A DNA stretch of 64,000 nucleotides from Rhabdophis nuchalis (Eukaryota > Chordata > Lepidosauria > Squamata > Natricidae). Position numbers and translations under genes: made by a program. Every line of letters begins with the position of its first letter. Within the stretch, counting starts at the first letter, position 1. The stretch covers positions 76,532,715-76,596,714 of the forward strand of contig CM077646.1 of the NCBI GenBank assembly GCA_039707465.1, read 5' to 3'. Positions 32,194 through 45,299 of this stretch are shown piece by piece. Below the pieces are notes generated by a model, which worked only from the letters and a program-made list of their open reading frames with translations, did no database searches and had not been told where the DNA came from.

Positions 32194-32283
<90 letters not shown>
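32179..32283 (+). repeat. (TA)n-(GATA)n
   Basis: About nine TA units pass into about 21 GATA units. Confidence 0.97.
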
Positions 32284-32286
<3 letters not shown>

Positions 32287-32340
32287 TGTTTCCACAACTT
32301 CCTGTAAGGGCCCCATTTAAGGGAGGAGACATGCTGTTTA
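32284..32340 (-). mobile_element. Body fragment of the hammerhead-bearing repeat
   Basis: On the minus strand ATGTCTCCTCCCTTAAATGG and GTTGTGGAAACAATTATC match the body of the units at 5085-5125 and 5425-5465. The hammerhead part is absent. The microsatellite begins exactly at the unit end, as at 5616. Confidence 0.8.
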
Positions 32341-34654
32341 TATATAACAATACTCTCTTTTGAGGCAACATTTCAACTATCCAATCAATTTACAGTACAT
32401 TTTCTAAAGGCTAAAATGACAGATCTGGATTTTGGAAACCTTGTACATCATTATGGCATTTCAAGGTTATTTTTAATGCAATAATAATAACAGGCAAGAA
32501 TGAATTTCAGTGTTGGAGAAATACTACATAATGATTCATAAATAGCATTTTTCTGCTATTGTGAACTATGTACATTTGATTCTCTAATATAAAGTAAGTG
32601 TTAAAAACTATTCATTTCATATTTTGCTCTATTCCAAATGTTTTGAATTGGAATGACTGAGATTAGTCACCAAAAATTAATATTTTTGATGCAGAACATT
32701 ATTAGAATTAAATTAAAAATATGGGAAGACATTTTGGCTCTACGGTGATTCTAATACTTCATAAGGGTTTTTTAAAGCTTCAATAATCATTCAATAAGCT
32801 TGTAATGTTACCTGTTAAAAGGTAAAACCATCTAGTTTCCAGATAGGAGAATGAAGATGTGCATTGCAGCTCATGTTATTTCTAAATAAAAAGAAATAAA
32901 ATCCCCACCTTTATCAGTGCTGCCAGCTGCCAGAAATAAGAGAGATGGACATGGAAAAGGTGAAATAGATACCCTAGTGACAAGTCTTGCATTACAAAGC
33001 AATACAGAAAATGAAATGTTCTCTTTGACCCTGAAAATGTGAAGTGTGTTAGAATACTGGCCTTGGGAAATTGAGGCTAAATTGGGACAGAGACTAGTTG
33101 AAACCACAGCTACAGGGAAAGCCACCTGTACAATTTCTGGAAATAGTGTGATGCTGTCAGCTTGCAGGGAAGGTGCTGCCTTTGATGATAAAGTACAAAG
33201 TGTGCAAGAATTTTGGGCAAATTTTTTTTGCTAGCTCTATGTTCTCGATTAAGCAGTTGTTGGTTGTGGTTCCCAAAGAAATCTTGTAGGCTTAAGTGCT
33301 CCCATGTTTACACAGGAGACCCTCTCCAACTCTCTTTTTAAGCACAACTCTTTTTACTGCCGTGAGAGAGATTTCTGAAGTTTAAACATTGGAAATGCCT
33401 CTTTCTTCAGGGGGAGGGCTTTGACTTTGAATGGCATGATTCAGAAGCATTGGGATACATGTGCAACAGGTAGCCCATGCTCTTAAAATGATACATGGAC
33501 TATGATCCCCTACTTTCTGATTGGGAGAATCAGACACACTGAGTTCAATAAACTTCTAAGGAAATTATCAGAGGCTTCAGCCCCAAATACATGAGACACA
33601 GGTTTCTCTAAAATTTTAAAAGCAATGTTTGCCTTAAAATGAAACTATGCATATTGATTGGCACATAATAAACCCATTGTATGAAAAACAAAGAACAAAG
33701 CTAATTGCTTTAGCCAGTGATTTGTACTATTTAAAACAAATAAAGTTTATTGTCGAAAACTTTTGTTTAGTGCATGCTTAGGAAAAAATATATATGACCA
33801 AATTATTACTAATTTTTACAATGACAATAAAGATTATTATTATTATTAGAATGAGAATTTGAAATATAAAAGCAAACAGATCAGAGGATTCTATGTCAAC
33901 TGTTTAATTTAGTTTTATTATATAACATATGAGGCCTGTTAAGTTTATAGAAAAGCTAGCCAGAAAGTGGTTGTTTCTTTCCCTGGAACCGAAAGACTTT
34001 TTAGAGTGTGTAACTTTCAAATATTATGCATTTTTTAATATTGATAATTTACTATTGAGATACTGCAATCTGAAAACATTTATTGTTATTACAATTACCA
34101 ATAGGTTTTGTTTTATAAGTGCCTCTTTTGTACATAAACCTTACTTTTCATGATTTTTATTTTGCGACTGATTATTTTGGTACCAACTCTGAGAGTACAT
34201 TTTCATTACTTAAAAATTGCAAACTTTGTTTAATCTAGATTATAAATGAAATTCTGATTGAAAAGATTTTCAGGGCAAAATGTATCTATTAATTCTCATG
34301 CTAAGACTTCTGACAAACCTGAGAATGCCAACATTTCTTTCCCCATTTTAAACTTATCTAGATAGTTTTTATTAATACATAATACTAATTGGTGATTTTT
34401 GAATTTGACTAAACTTGACTTTTACTTTAGAGTTTTTCAGAGCTATTATGTTAATTTTTCAGATAAAGAAATGTCCTACATTTCTAGATATCATTAATTC
34501 AAGATATGGTAAGTTTTAATAATAATGAAACATTTTTATGTTGCCACAATTTAAATTAAGGCAACAGAGACAGCCAATCAGAGGATTCTTTATAAAAGAC
34601 TGATTTTTCCCAATTATTTTCTCAAAGATTTGACAAAAAGCACTGCTTAAGTAT
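32341..34654. other. Intergenic DNA, nothing recognised
   Basis: About 2.3 kb of AT-rich sequence with short overlapping open frames on both strands and no named repeat. Confidence 0.5.
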
Positions 34655-34928
34655 CCCTAGTGTCGCGTAATGGAATGAGCTCCTGTTACTTGTCCCAGTT
34701 CGAAGTTAGCAGTTCGAAATGTGTAAAAATGCAAGTAGAAAAATAGGGACCACTTTGGTGGGAAGGTAACAGTGCTCCCTGTGCCTTTGGTGTTTAGTTA
34801 TGCTGGCCACATGACTATGGAGACGTCTTTAGACAGCACTTGCTCTTTGGCTTTGAAACGGAGATGAGCACTGCTCCTAGAGCCAGAAACAACTAGCAAA
34901 CATGTGTGGGGGAACCTTTACCTTTTAA
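34655..34928 (+). mobile_element. Sauria SINE, head missing
   Basis: It starts in the middle (GTGTCGCGTAATGGAATGAG), continues through AAAATGCAAGTAGAAAAATAG and GAAACGGAGATGAGCACTGC, and ends GGGGAACCTTTACCTTTT, the BovB-like tail. It is well conserved and younger-looking than 17350-17672. The tRNA head is truncated. Confidence 0.93.
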
Positions 34929-37900
34929 GTAAACCATCAAAAATGGCATTGATGTTAATCTTCCAAAAGTGCCGTATGTAATATTTTCTGCTACCAATTT
35001 TAAAAAGTGATTCCAGAAATGGTGGAAAAGAATCTAAATCCTACTGCTTAAAAAAAAATTGTTTTGGCAACATTTCTCAGCCTAACTGCATTTAACCATT
35101 ACGTTACTTTGATTTTTCGTCCTTCAATTGGAATTTCATTTTCATAGCATTTTCTTATTTGAATTCAAAATGATGCCTCTGGAGTTTAGAAATGAGAAGC
35201 TTCGTGGATGAGAAGCAAAACATATTCAAAGAAAAACTTCAAAGTCCAGTTGCCTCTTGAAAAAAGCACTTTGGGATGACCATGACCTGGACGACTGAGA
35301 ATCTCACAATATTGAGCAGTCTAGAGGTTAACATAGGATACCATAGCAGCTTCCATTAATATTGAACAATAAGGACAATCCTAGATTTTTTTAATCCTAA
35401 AAATCAAATTTGGGCTTGATTCATTTGGTTTGATTCATTACATGATAGAAACTGTGTTCAGTTCAATTGCACATGCAGATTTTTGTAACTGTGAACAAAA
35501 TCCTTAGATGGCAAAGCCCAACAAATTAGCTTGAAAATTTTTCCTTCTCACATATCCAAATTTTTTATTTTGGAAGGATTTACTAAAGTTTTATTAATTG
35601 CTTTTGCCATTTAGGGTCTGAAATACAACTATGTATATTTTGTGTAGGTTATTAAACAACAACAAAAACATAGGTCCTTGTGGGATTATCCAGTTGGGAT
35701 TTATATTTACCTTTTATGCAAATGAAATTTATCATTAACTAAAAACAATTTTAGCTGGTAGAAGTCTTTGGTAGGCAGCATCTAGAATTGTCCTTTATGT
35801 TATAATTTTGAACTTGTTTTACATATAAACAGTGTTTAGTCTATTTTCCAGTGGATGCTATGCTTAGTTTCTCATCTGTAACCACAGAGAGGATAGGAAC
35901 TTGCAGAAGGAAGTCATAATTGAACAGTGTTGCTTGGAATGGATTTTAGCTGTTTAGTTTTTCAGCCTTTTTTCAGCCTTAAAAAAAAGAAATACATCCA
36001 TGTGATTATTTTCATTGCTAGACTGTGTTTTAGATAGAAAACCCTTCCAGCCTGGGAACTGAAGAACATGCCCACTATCATGCCAATTTCCCAGCTGGAA
36101 AAGGAATCTGATGCACATAAAGAATCTGGCAAGATTAACCTGAGGAACTAAGGACTGGCTTTAATGTTCTGGCAGAATCCACTTCTACTGCACTTATTCA
36201 GCACCTTGGATTCAGACTTTGAAGCAAGGGCCAACTACCAGGTCTATGTAGGAACCGCTCTCAACACAGATAATTCAGTGTCAGAAAAATCAGATTTTTG
36301 CATCTTCTAGAATTCTGATAGCAATTGCACTGCTGAAAGGGGATCCTGCAACCTGACGCCACCTAGCTGATTGGTAGTATCTCTTGAGTATACCATCTTC
36401 TACTAGGCCTTTTGTTAAGGATTTTTTTCCCCATATTGGAAGGACTTTATTAAGAGAATCCAGAACCGTCCTCTAAGAATGCCTCACTTTGAAATACTGT
36501 CAGCTAAGCAAGAATCCTCAATTCAGCAGAAGGAAGAATTTGTTGCTAAATGTAAGCATGATGAAAGAAAACTTTAAGCAGGATTGAGGATAAAGAAGCG
36601 TTCCCATTTTCCCGTCTCCCTGATGTCAGCAAAGTAGAGTAACAAAAAACTGACAAGCAACTATCAACTAAAATGTTCAATAAAGTTTCACACCTGGAAA
36701 TCTAAATAATTGCTGTCCAGGATTATTTTTTCCCTCCACAGCCACTAAAGGAGTTCTAAAACAAAATACACAAGCGATTCAAAAAAAATTTTTTGGGGGG
36801 GGAGGGTCAAACTACTTCAGTTTGCCAGGCAAACTTTGATCTTATTTTGAAGTTTCCAAAAGCTGCCCCTGTTGCCAGGTTTGGGGAGAAAATCTGATTT
36901 TACAGGTTTAACTTAAATATTATTTCCATTTTGAAGCCTGTCACATTTACTCTTTGCCTTGATGCCTTGGGTGGTAGCATGCAATAAGTAACAAAATATT
37001 GAGAATAAAAGAGAAGCCCTGGAATATATATCCCTCCAGCTATTGCCTAGTTGAGAGACAGTGAGAGAGAGAGAGAGAGAGAGAAAGAGACAGGATGTAA
37101 AGTAAAACCAGTATTTTTCTTTTTGATCAAAGGACAGATTCTCCCACCACCCAGCAGGCGATTAACACATAAGTAAATTCTCTTGTAAAAGCCACTGACT
37201 GGGGGGGGGGGGGGGGGCAAGTATCTGCTTAGCACCTAGAAAGCAAACTTCACTTATCCGGAATGCAGTTTTAAAAGAAAGGAGGGGGCGGAGAGGAAGG
37301 AATTTCTTTTCCAAGTTCAGGGTTATAAAGGAAGCTAAATCCTCTCAAAGAACTATCTCTCAGTAGAGTGACAATTCCCCTGTGGGTTCCCCTTGCTCAC
37401 CTTGCGACCATTTCCACATTGGTAAAAAGAGGAAGTAGCAAATTAGAGCCTGTCACTTCATAACAAAAGAAGTGCTAAGGCTCAGGATGGGGTGCCCAAT
37501 AAACCAGTCTTCAGCCTTATTGACAATATTGGGGAGATTCAGTAGCTCTTTGTCGGATCAGGCAGCTAAGGGATTGTTTCCATTATGACACATTTTCCAT
37601 TTCCTTTTTACCATACACTTTCTCAGACTCTGTTAAAGGGCCAGACATTTGCCCCTTGACATGATGTCACAGTTGTCAATCATTTGCTGGCATAAGTAGC
37701 TGGGCAGCCCCAAAGATGTCCCTTGAACCTATTTCTTGTTTGCATTTCTGTTACAGAGAAACGTGCACAGTTATTACACCTGCCAGCCTCTCCTGACATT
37801 GACCTCTTATTTAATATTGCTCTCTTGCACTCTGTCCCCCATCTGTTTTGTATATTATGGATTTGCCATGCAGCCGTGACTGTTACTGTGAGAGGTGAAC

Positions 37901-39158
37901 AAGAATAATCTACAACTCTCACATTTCAGATTGCTTTTCTGAAGGCCTTTACCTTAAAGTGAATGGTGGTATGTATCATTGGTCCAAACATCAGTGTGAC
38001 ACCCTGACTTCATCCAAAGTAAATTGCTGTCATTTCATATTGAACAATTTTACAAGTTTCGCTTAGTAAATCAAAGCCACTACTCTATATACGTAAGAAA
38101 CCACCTCTTCGGGACCAAGAAAATGCCCCGGCCAAGGAATGCACGTTTATATCAAGCTTCTGATCCATAAGCTCATTGTCTATGGTCTTGAGGAACCATA
38201 AACTTGAGGAGACTTTTTATGGGAAGGTTTTGTTGAAACAAAAATGCACTAAAATCGAGCAAATATAATCCATTTAGTCACAAACAACTAGTGATTTATT
38301 TTTAAAAAGGATGTAAAACTATTTTAATTAACTCACCAGCTGCAGCTGAATCATAGTTTAGACTCTGGAAAATGTTTCTTGCAAGCAAATTAGTGCAACA
38401 AGACTGGCTTTTAGACTGGTATAAATCAAGGAGAGCAAAGAAAGAACAGTCTTCAGGAAATAGTGCAATTCCAACCTCTGTTTAGAAGAGGGCCCCTCCT
38501 TCCAGACTAAATTGAAAACAAGTTTTGTAAAACTACTAGCATCTGCTAAGAACACAGAAACAAATTACAATGTTTGACATGTCAAGTCAATAAATATTAA
38601 TTTGCTTATTGTTTAATCATTGCTTTCAAGGATATGCCCACTACTCCTCATCCACCCACTTTATTTTGTATTCAATGCAATTACAATTGGTTTTGCAACA
38701 AGTGCCTTTATATATTGCCTTGACTGTTATAACAATTAGGAACAATTGTAAAATGTTTCAACTTGAATTTGACCAAACAAAAAGGAATGACAGAGGTTGG
38801 TTTTCAAATAAAAATCTTTCACAGGAAGTGTTTTTTTCTCATTTATTTTCCATTGATTTCCCTGACTTTTCCAGTATGTTTGTATGGTATTTCAAATCTT
38901 AAAATAGTATATTGGGTGAGATTGCTTATTGGCAATATAATAACACACATTAAAGATCAGAAGGCAGATTTAAGTGATTTACATTTACTTAATGTAATGA
39001 GCAATATTACCTGCTATTATGATAGCATTGATTTAAAATAATTTTCTCACAATTTACACAATTACAGTTCTCCAATAGAAGGTTACCCTCTCTAAACATC
39101 TTCTTTACTATGCAGATAATTCTATATTACTTATGGATAAGCTTCAACCGTAGCTTCA
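34929..39158. other. Intergenic DNA, nothing recognised except simple runs
   Basis: About 4.2 kb. It holds (GA)n at about 37060-37083 and a 17-base G run at 37201-37217. Several stretches look non-repetitive and could hold conserved regulatory DNA, but sequence alone does not show it. Confidence 0.5.
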
Positions 39159-39280
39159 GGTCTTCTATATAAAAACCTATGATTTGAAGACGTGCTTTCA
39201 TGACCAAAGCTTTCAAATTTTGCTCATTTCCTCACTCATGAAAGCACGTCTTCAAATCATAGGTTTTTATGTAGAAGACC
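39159..39280. repeat. Long near-perfect inverted repeat (hairpin)
   Basis: The arms 39159-39203 and 39236-39280 are 45 bases each with one mismatch, around a 32-base loop. No hAT-like or TA-type terminus was recognised at the ends and no target duplication is obvious. Confidence 0.92.
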
Positions 39281-40162
39281 ATAGTTCAACAAAAGACCTT
39301 AATATTTTTGTGTTCTACCATTACACATGTGTGTTTGTATATACATTCAATAAAGCAACAACACATAAGCACATAGAAAGTATACTGGAGACATTTTTGT
39401 TTTTAGTTTTCTTTGCATAATAAATCACTTTTTAAAAAAAGACACAGAGAGGAAACATGCCATCAGTAAAGACTGATTATCCTTCATTGACCAAAACTTG
39501 AATCAATAGCTATGAGTGTGTTTCATTCCCCCCTCTTTTTTTTTTATATGTTTAAGCTGTCTAATTTCTCACTGGAAGGAAAGCAGCTGTTCAGTGATTG
39601 AAACATGAAGAAAGATGTGTTGGAATCAGATAAGCATTACTTCCAAAGCAGGTTTACCTCAACATTTGCTTGCCTTTTGTAGTCCTATGAGCCCTTATGG
39701 AATGCTGAAACTGAGCCCTTATGCTCAGTTTGAATTGTAATCTCATGAGATATATTTAAATTTACTTTTAGGATGTTTTGGTTGCCGTTTTGCTTGTCAC
39801 CCAACAAAATACTTGTACAGCTCCACAAACTGAAATTATAAGCAGGGAAAACATCTGATCTTTGATTATCATCACACTATAATGCCTCTAATTGTCATCC
39901 TTTATTATAATTTTCTTTTTTGATGGTTTATGAGATGTTCCCCTCATTTCCCTCCTTTTTTTATCTGAAGTGATTTGTAGCTGAACAACACAGCTTGTTT
40001 TTATCTTCACTTCCAAAGCTGCACTTGTAAGACTACGTTCAGCAGCAAATTAATCCCCAAGTAGCTTGGTTCAGTTTTCACAGCTGCTGCCAAGTGGGCT
40101 TTCCCTCACAGTCTTTTAATCATTTGTAAGACTTAAAGTATTAGCTATGAAAAATCTTTATA

Positions 40163-40554
40163 CAGGCAGTCCTCAACTTACGACCACAACTGAGCCCAAC
40201 ATTTCTACTGCTAAGAGAGACATTTGTTAAGTGAGTTTTGCCCCATTTGATGACCTTTCTTGCCACAGTTGTTAAGTGAATCACTGCAGTTGTTAAATTA
40301 GTAACATGGTTGTTAAGTGAATCGGACTTCCCCACTGACATTGTTGGAAGGTCAGAAAAGGTGATCACATGACCCCAGGACTGTGCAACCATCATAAATA
40401 CGGGTCGGTTCACAGACATTTGAATTTTGGTCATGTGATCACAAGAATGTTGCAATGGCCATAAGTGTGAAAAATGGTCACAAGTCATTTTTTTCAGGGC
40501 CATTGTAACATCAAACTGTCATTAAATGAATTGTTATAAGTCGAGCACTAGCTA
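40163..40554 (+). mobile_element. TIR MITE, TA-flanked (Tc1/mariner-like)
   Basis: The left end CAGGCAGTCCTCAACTTACG and the right end with GTTATAAGTCGAGCACTAGC are imperfect inverted repeats. TA lies on each side (40161-40162, 40555-40556). A second copy is at 21202-21523. Superfamily is inferred from the TA flanks only. Confidence 0.8.
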
Positions 40555-41119
40555 TAGTAGGTATTTTTTTCCCTTTTAACTCCAGAGTTACTTTTTTAAA
40601 TGGAGTCTTGCTAATGTACATTGTAACAATCAAGAATTAACAATAGGATGATATATTGGGAAGGTATTTTAAGTATATATGTTTGGATGATAAGCTATAT
40701 TCTCAAGGGAGGCTTAAAAGACACTTTTAAAAATTGCCTAAATTTAGTAATTATTGTAGGAAGTTAGCATCCACGCCACTCCTAGAAAAATGAAATATTT
40801 TAGCAAATATCAAAAAAGAAAAGTAGAAACTTAGAGAGGCAGAAATGTATCCACCCCACCTTTGCCAATGGGCCATTAAGGCCTGAGCCAGAGAAACATG
40901 TTTTAGGCAAGAAACAGACTCACTCTTAATAGCTCCTCCCACCTTTGTCAATGGGCCATTAAGGCCTGAGCTAACCTATTCTACATAACCAAGATCTACC
41001 CCATCTCATTTCTGAATACAGGAACAAGAAACAGAGAGGTGGGGCCCAACAGTGGTTATAAAACCCAGGGATTCTCAGGTTCGTGGCCTTTTTCTGCTCA
41101 GGAGCTCAAGCCATGTGAT

Positions 41120-41322
41120 CAGGGGTGGTTCACTCATGGGTGCACAACGTGCATGTGTGTGCATGCGGTGCAATAAAATTTGAAGCAAAAAATAAGATGG
41201 TGCCGCCTATGGCACTCCCCGGAGAACCAGTTCGGGGGTGTGGTAGGCCTGGGTTACTGCTAATTCCAGCGACCCAGGCTACCAAACCACTACCGGTCCA
41301 AATTGGTAGGAACCCACCACTG
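41120..41322. mobile_element. hAT-type MITE
   Basis: The ends CAGGGGTGGTTCACTC and GGAACCCACCACTG are inverted repeats. Flanks CATGTGAT and CATATAAT match at six of eight. It ends 18 bases before the next hAT MITE. Confidence 0.82.
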
Positions 41323-41340
41323 CATATAATCCTGTCTACC

Positions 41341-41530
41341 CAGGGGTGGGTTTCAAATTTTTTAGAACCTACTCTGTAGGTGTGGCCTATTTTGTGGGCG
41401 TGGCTTGGCAGACATGTGACAGGGTGGGAATGGCCACCTTTTAAAATGTGGTGAAACTCATTTAACAACGCTCTTGCTTAGCAACCAAAATTTTGGACTC
41501 AATTGTGATGATAAATTCTTTCTTTCTTTT

Positions 41531-41574
<44 letters not shown>

Positions 41575-41749
41575 TTTTTCCTTTCTTCCTTCCTTTTTTC
41601 CTTCCTTTTCTTTCCTTCCCGTTGGGTCACTGGCAGCGGCGGGCCAGATTTACTTCCAGGTACGCCGGTGGAACCCCCTCTCACCGGTTCTCTAAATTTC
41701 ACCAACCGGTTCTCGCGAGTAGGTGCGAACCTGCAGAAACCCACCACTG
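41341..41749. mobile_element. hAT-type MITE with internal (TTTC)n, perfect 8-bp duplication
   Basis: The ends CAGGGGTGGGTTTC and GAAACCCACCACTG are inverted repeats. TGTCTACC is identical on both sides (41333-41340, 41750-41757). An expanded polypyrimidine tract, (TTTC)n then (TTCC)n, fills about 41517-41620. Confidence 0.95.
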
Positions 41750-41860
41750 TGTCTACCATTAAAACATCTTTCCAAATACCCTCCATGTTTTCAGTGTCTT
41801 TTTCCACACTTGGAACTGAACCCAGATGGGCATTTCTTCCAACATTTTAAAGTAACACTT

Positions 41861-41882
41861 GGAGAGAGAGAGAGAGAGAGAG
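41861..41882 (+). repeat. (GA)n
   Basis: About eleven GA units. Confidence 0.93.
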
Positions 41883-42284
41883 GTGGAGTGTCATAGAAAC
41901 TGTTTTAGGTAGCCAGTTTTTCTTCTCAGTTCCATTATAGTAAGGAGACTCTTGGATGGATATCTCGGTTCAGCCTTCAACAAATTCATTTGTCAGGGTC
42001 TGAAAAGTCTTTGATCTAAGGGAAAAAGAATGCCCAGGGAGGAAGGCGTTAGATTGCAAGGAAAACCTGGAATTGATCTTTAGAGGGACTCTGTCTCTCT
42101 AAATATTGACAAGGTTTACTCTTTCTATCCCCCCTCCCTTCCCTTTCTGTGAATACTGCAATTCTGATTTATGAAGCCACAAAAATATCAGGTTTTTAAA
42201 AAAAAATGGTATTAAAACTTCTGTTTAGCTTCTGTTCCTTTCCATATGCAGAGCTGCTTCCTACTTGGTGATTAAGCTGATACA

Positions 42285-42455
42285 TCATTTTAAGCCATAA
42301 TGAGATTGGTTTGTATTTGGCTTAGCATGACATGTGAACCCAGACTTTGTGGCGTGTAAACCATAGTTTATGTCTGTACATTATCTTTGAGCTAAGCCAC
42401 TGGTAGCATGTTCAACAAACCATGCTTAACATAAATCAATAGCCTCAGCACTGTC
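42285..42455. mobile_element. Possible old MITE
   Basis: Repeated and inverted AAACCAT and TGGTTT-like blocks (AAACCATAGTTTATG, AACAAACCATGCTTAAC) suggest a degenerate inverted-repeat element. No termini or duplication could be fixed. Confidence 0.3.
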
Positions 42456-42559
42456 ATCCATAAATGCAGCCACAGCCACAGCCTCAGCCAAAACTCTTAA
42501 TTCTGAGAATTTATTCCTTCTAAATTCATTTCATTCAGTGCAAGTAGGTGCTTTAATTA

Positions 42560-42611
42560 CAATGGATACATTAAATGAATGGTTTCCTCCATTCATTTAA
42601 TGTATCCATTG
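42560..42611. repeat. Perfect 23-bp-arm hairpin
   Basis: 42560-42582 is the exact reverse complement of 42589-42611, with the 6-base loop TTTCCT. It is in otherwise unique AT-rich DNA. Confidence 0.95.
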
Positions 42612-43417
42612 TTTCAAAGGACAATTTCAAGTCAGGTTTTTTTTTTTAAATTTCTTCTATATTGTTACTCCTGCATATTTCTTCATCCTGCAGATCAAAT
42701 TGACTATTTTGTCATACTCTCCCTTTCTATACAAAAAAGAGAGGAAAACAGCTGTTTAGGAGGAAAAGAATAAAGAACAATAACAGAGATATGAAGAAAA
42801 GCTGCTGCAAGTTAGGTAATCAAATAAGTGATTTTTTTTCCAGAGAGGAAACACTTAAAAGATTTTCCAGAAGGTCAGCATGTTTGTCCCCCAAGGATGC
42901 ATTTAAATGATTTCAGAATGTTTGTAAACTTTTTTTTTTTTACCTTTTCATATCTATGCTGATATTCACAGCAAAATAATCATGGCCAAGTCAGTTAGTG
43001 TTTGTTATAGCCCTACATCTCCATTAAAAAAAACAAGAAAATAACTTATTCCGTTTGCACACTCCAATGATTCATACATTTGCCAAAATTTGCCTAATGA
43101 TTTGAAATAAAAATGCTTTTGAGAAATGGTGACATGGGAAGATGAAATGTAAAAATGTAAAAAAAATGTCCTTCACGTGGCAGGTGTACAGTAATATAAC
43201 GGTGTCAATAAAACTGACTTCCATAGATTTCCAGATGGCTAGGACCTTGGAAATATGGCATTAAATTTTCATTTAAAAATATTTCTGAGTGTATTAGGGA
43301 AGGGAGAGAGTGAATATAAAAATACAAACATGATTTTAAATGTTAAACATGGCAGCTCCATAATAAGAAATTGAATCTTGGGCTGAGGGAGAAGACAGAG
43401 GGACTATGTATCCATAT

Positions 43418-43674
43418 ACCCTGTTTCCCTCACAATAAGACCTTCCTAGATAATAAGTCCAATTGGGCTTTTGAGCACATGAACTAAAATAAGCCCTCCC
43501 CCCCCCAAATAAGACTACTTTGAAAATATTGCAACAAAGGAGTAAACATGGGGTGACCATGCTTGCCACCTCCTGCACCTCAAAAATAATAAGACTTCCC
43601 CAAAAATAAGACCAAATGCTTAATTTGGGAGTCAAAAGAAAATAAAAACCTGTCTTATTTTTGGGGAAACATGT
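43418..43674 (+). mobile_element. TIR MITE
   Basis: The left end CCTGTTTCCCTCACAATAAG and the right end TTATTTTTGGGGAAACATG are imperfect inverted repeats. Internal AATAAGAC repeats occur several times. Flanks contain TA, but no duplication is certain. Confidence 0.7.
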
Positions 43675-45299
43675 AAAATAGCAACCTCTGAGGTACATGG
43701 AGGTCAGTAAACATTTGGTTTATAATGCATCAATTAAGAAAAAAATGGAAGATTCATAGCTATGAAATCATTATGTTCTTAAAATTGTAACCAATGGAGA
43801 ATTTGGTAGCTATAATATGTGTGAAGTGTTATGGATTCTAAAAGAGGCAATATCTCAAAAGCTTGAGATAATTTGTTATTTCAAAATCAAAATCAGCTCT
43901 AATCTAAGAAGTAAATATATCTTTAATTTTGCTAAATTGAGTATAGCTGCAAAAACAAATTTATGCAATTTTTTTCTCTCAGACCAGTCCTAAACTCACC
44001 TGCTCTATTCCAGAGAAGACTGCCTAATTGGCATCCTCACAACAATTGTTTGTGTTTGAATTTGTGCTCACTTTATCAGGCACCATTTGACCATCAACTG
44101 TAGTTGTTGATTAAAAAGACATTCAAATGATCCACCAAGGCAAATCCAATTAAATTACATAAACCCAAACTGATGTTGTTATGAAGGCAATAGGAAGGAA
44201 TTCTTTGCCTACCTAAGGATGTACATTATATTGAATTCTTAGTTCTTACTGAGTTTTCAGTTTTTACTCTGTTGGCTTTGTTATAATTCTAGTTGCCCAA
44301 GCCTGATATTTATATTTCAGTAACACTACTAAAGAAGGAATAAACTATACTTATTTAAGTACATTGCATGCAGCAGTAGTATGGTAACTCAGAAGCAACA
44401 TTTGATTGTAAAGAGAGAGAAAAAAGATTTCCATGTATTTTTTTCCTCCACCTAAAGATTTTAAAGTGCACTCTGACATATGATACCTTTACTGAATGGT
44501 TACTCATTGGTCTTGCTAATGATGATTGATAAGGATAACCTAATTTGCCGTGCTCTACTGACAGTTCCTCCTATGCACAAATTAAGCTCTTATTTTGGAC
44601 ATTTTTATCATATTTATTCATTCCTCTGGAAGAATGTCACCTTTTACATTTTTTAGAAATGATTCCAAATAGCTCATCCAGATTACATCTTGAACTTGAA
44701 ATTCAGCCCGGGTTATGTTACAGTGGAGCCTGACAATTTTGTAATATGGGTATTTCAGACAGTGGAAGACAAAGCAAACCAACAATTCCTAATAATGTCT
44801 CTTTCTATGTGGGTTAATTAGCAGGTGTATATTTAGAAATTGGTTGAAAAGCCGCTATGCCAGTTTTAACCATTACACTGCTTGCAAAGGCAGAGAGAAA
44901 GAGCCTGAGGTCAGACAGGACCATTATCAAAATACAATGCAGACTGGCTCCAGATTCATGGCCAAGAAAAAAATGGAAATAACTCTATTATTTTATTTTT
45001 ATCTGTTTAATTCACTTTAATTCATCAATGACTCTGGGCACTTTACAATTAAAGGGAAATGTCATATATCTAACTGAAAGACCAATTCTATCCCCCCCCC
45101 CTCTCCTCTCTCCCCTCTCTTTCTCTCTCACACACATGCACATACACAAAAATAGAGACTTGACAACCATCCAAGGACTTGGAGGACATCCAGGTTTTCA
45201 AGGTGGAATGATACAGAATTTAGATGAACATCAATCCATACGATAGGGCCATCACCTATGAAGAACACCTCCTGGCTTCTGCAATATGATATTGTTTGA
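43675..45299. other. Intergenic DNA, nothing recognised
   Basis: It contains a short LINE 3'-end scrap at about 44985-45050 (minus) and a C/T-rich run at about 45090-45130. Confidence 0.5.

Noticed and set aside
41474..41807. Lys/Glu-rich and Phe/Ser-rich frames
   Set aside because: Produced by the (TTTC)n tract inside a MITE.
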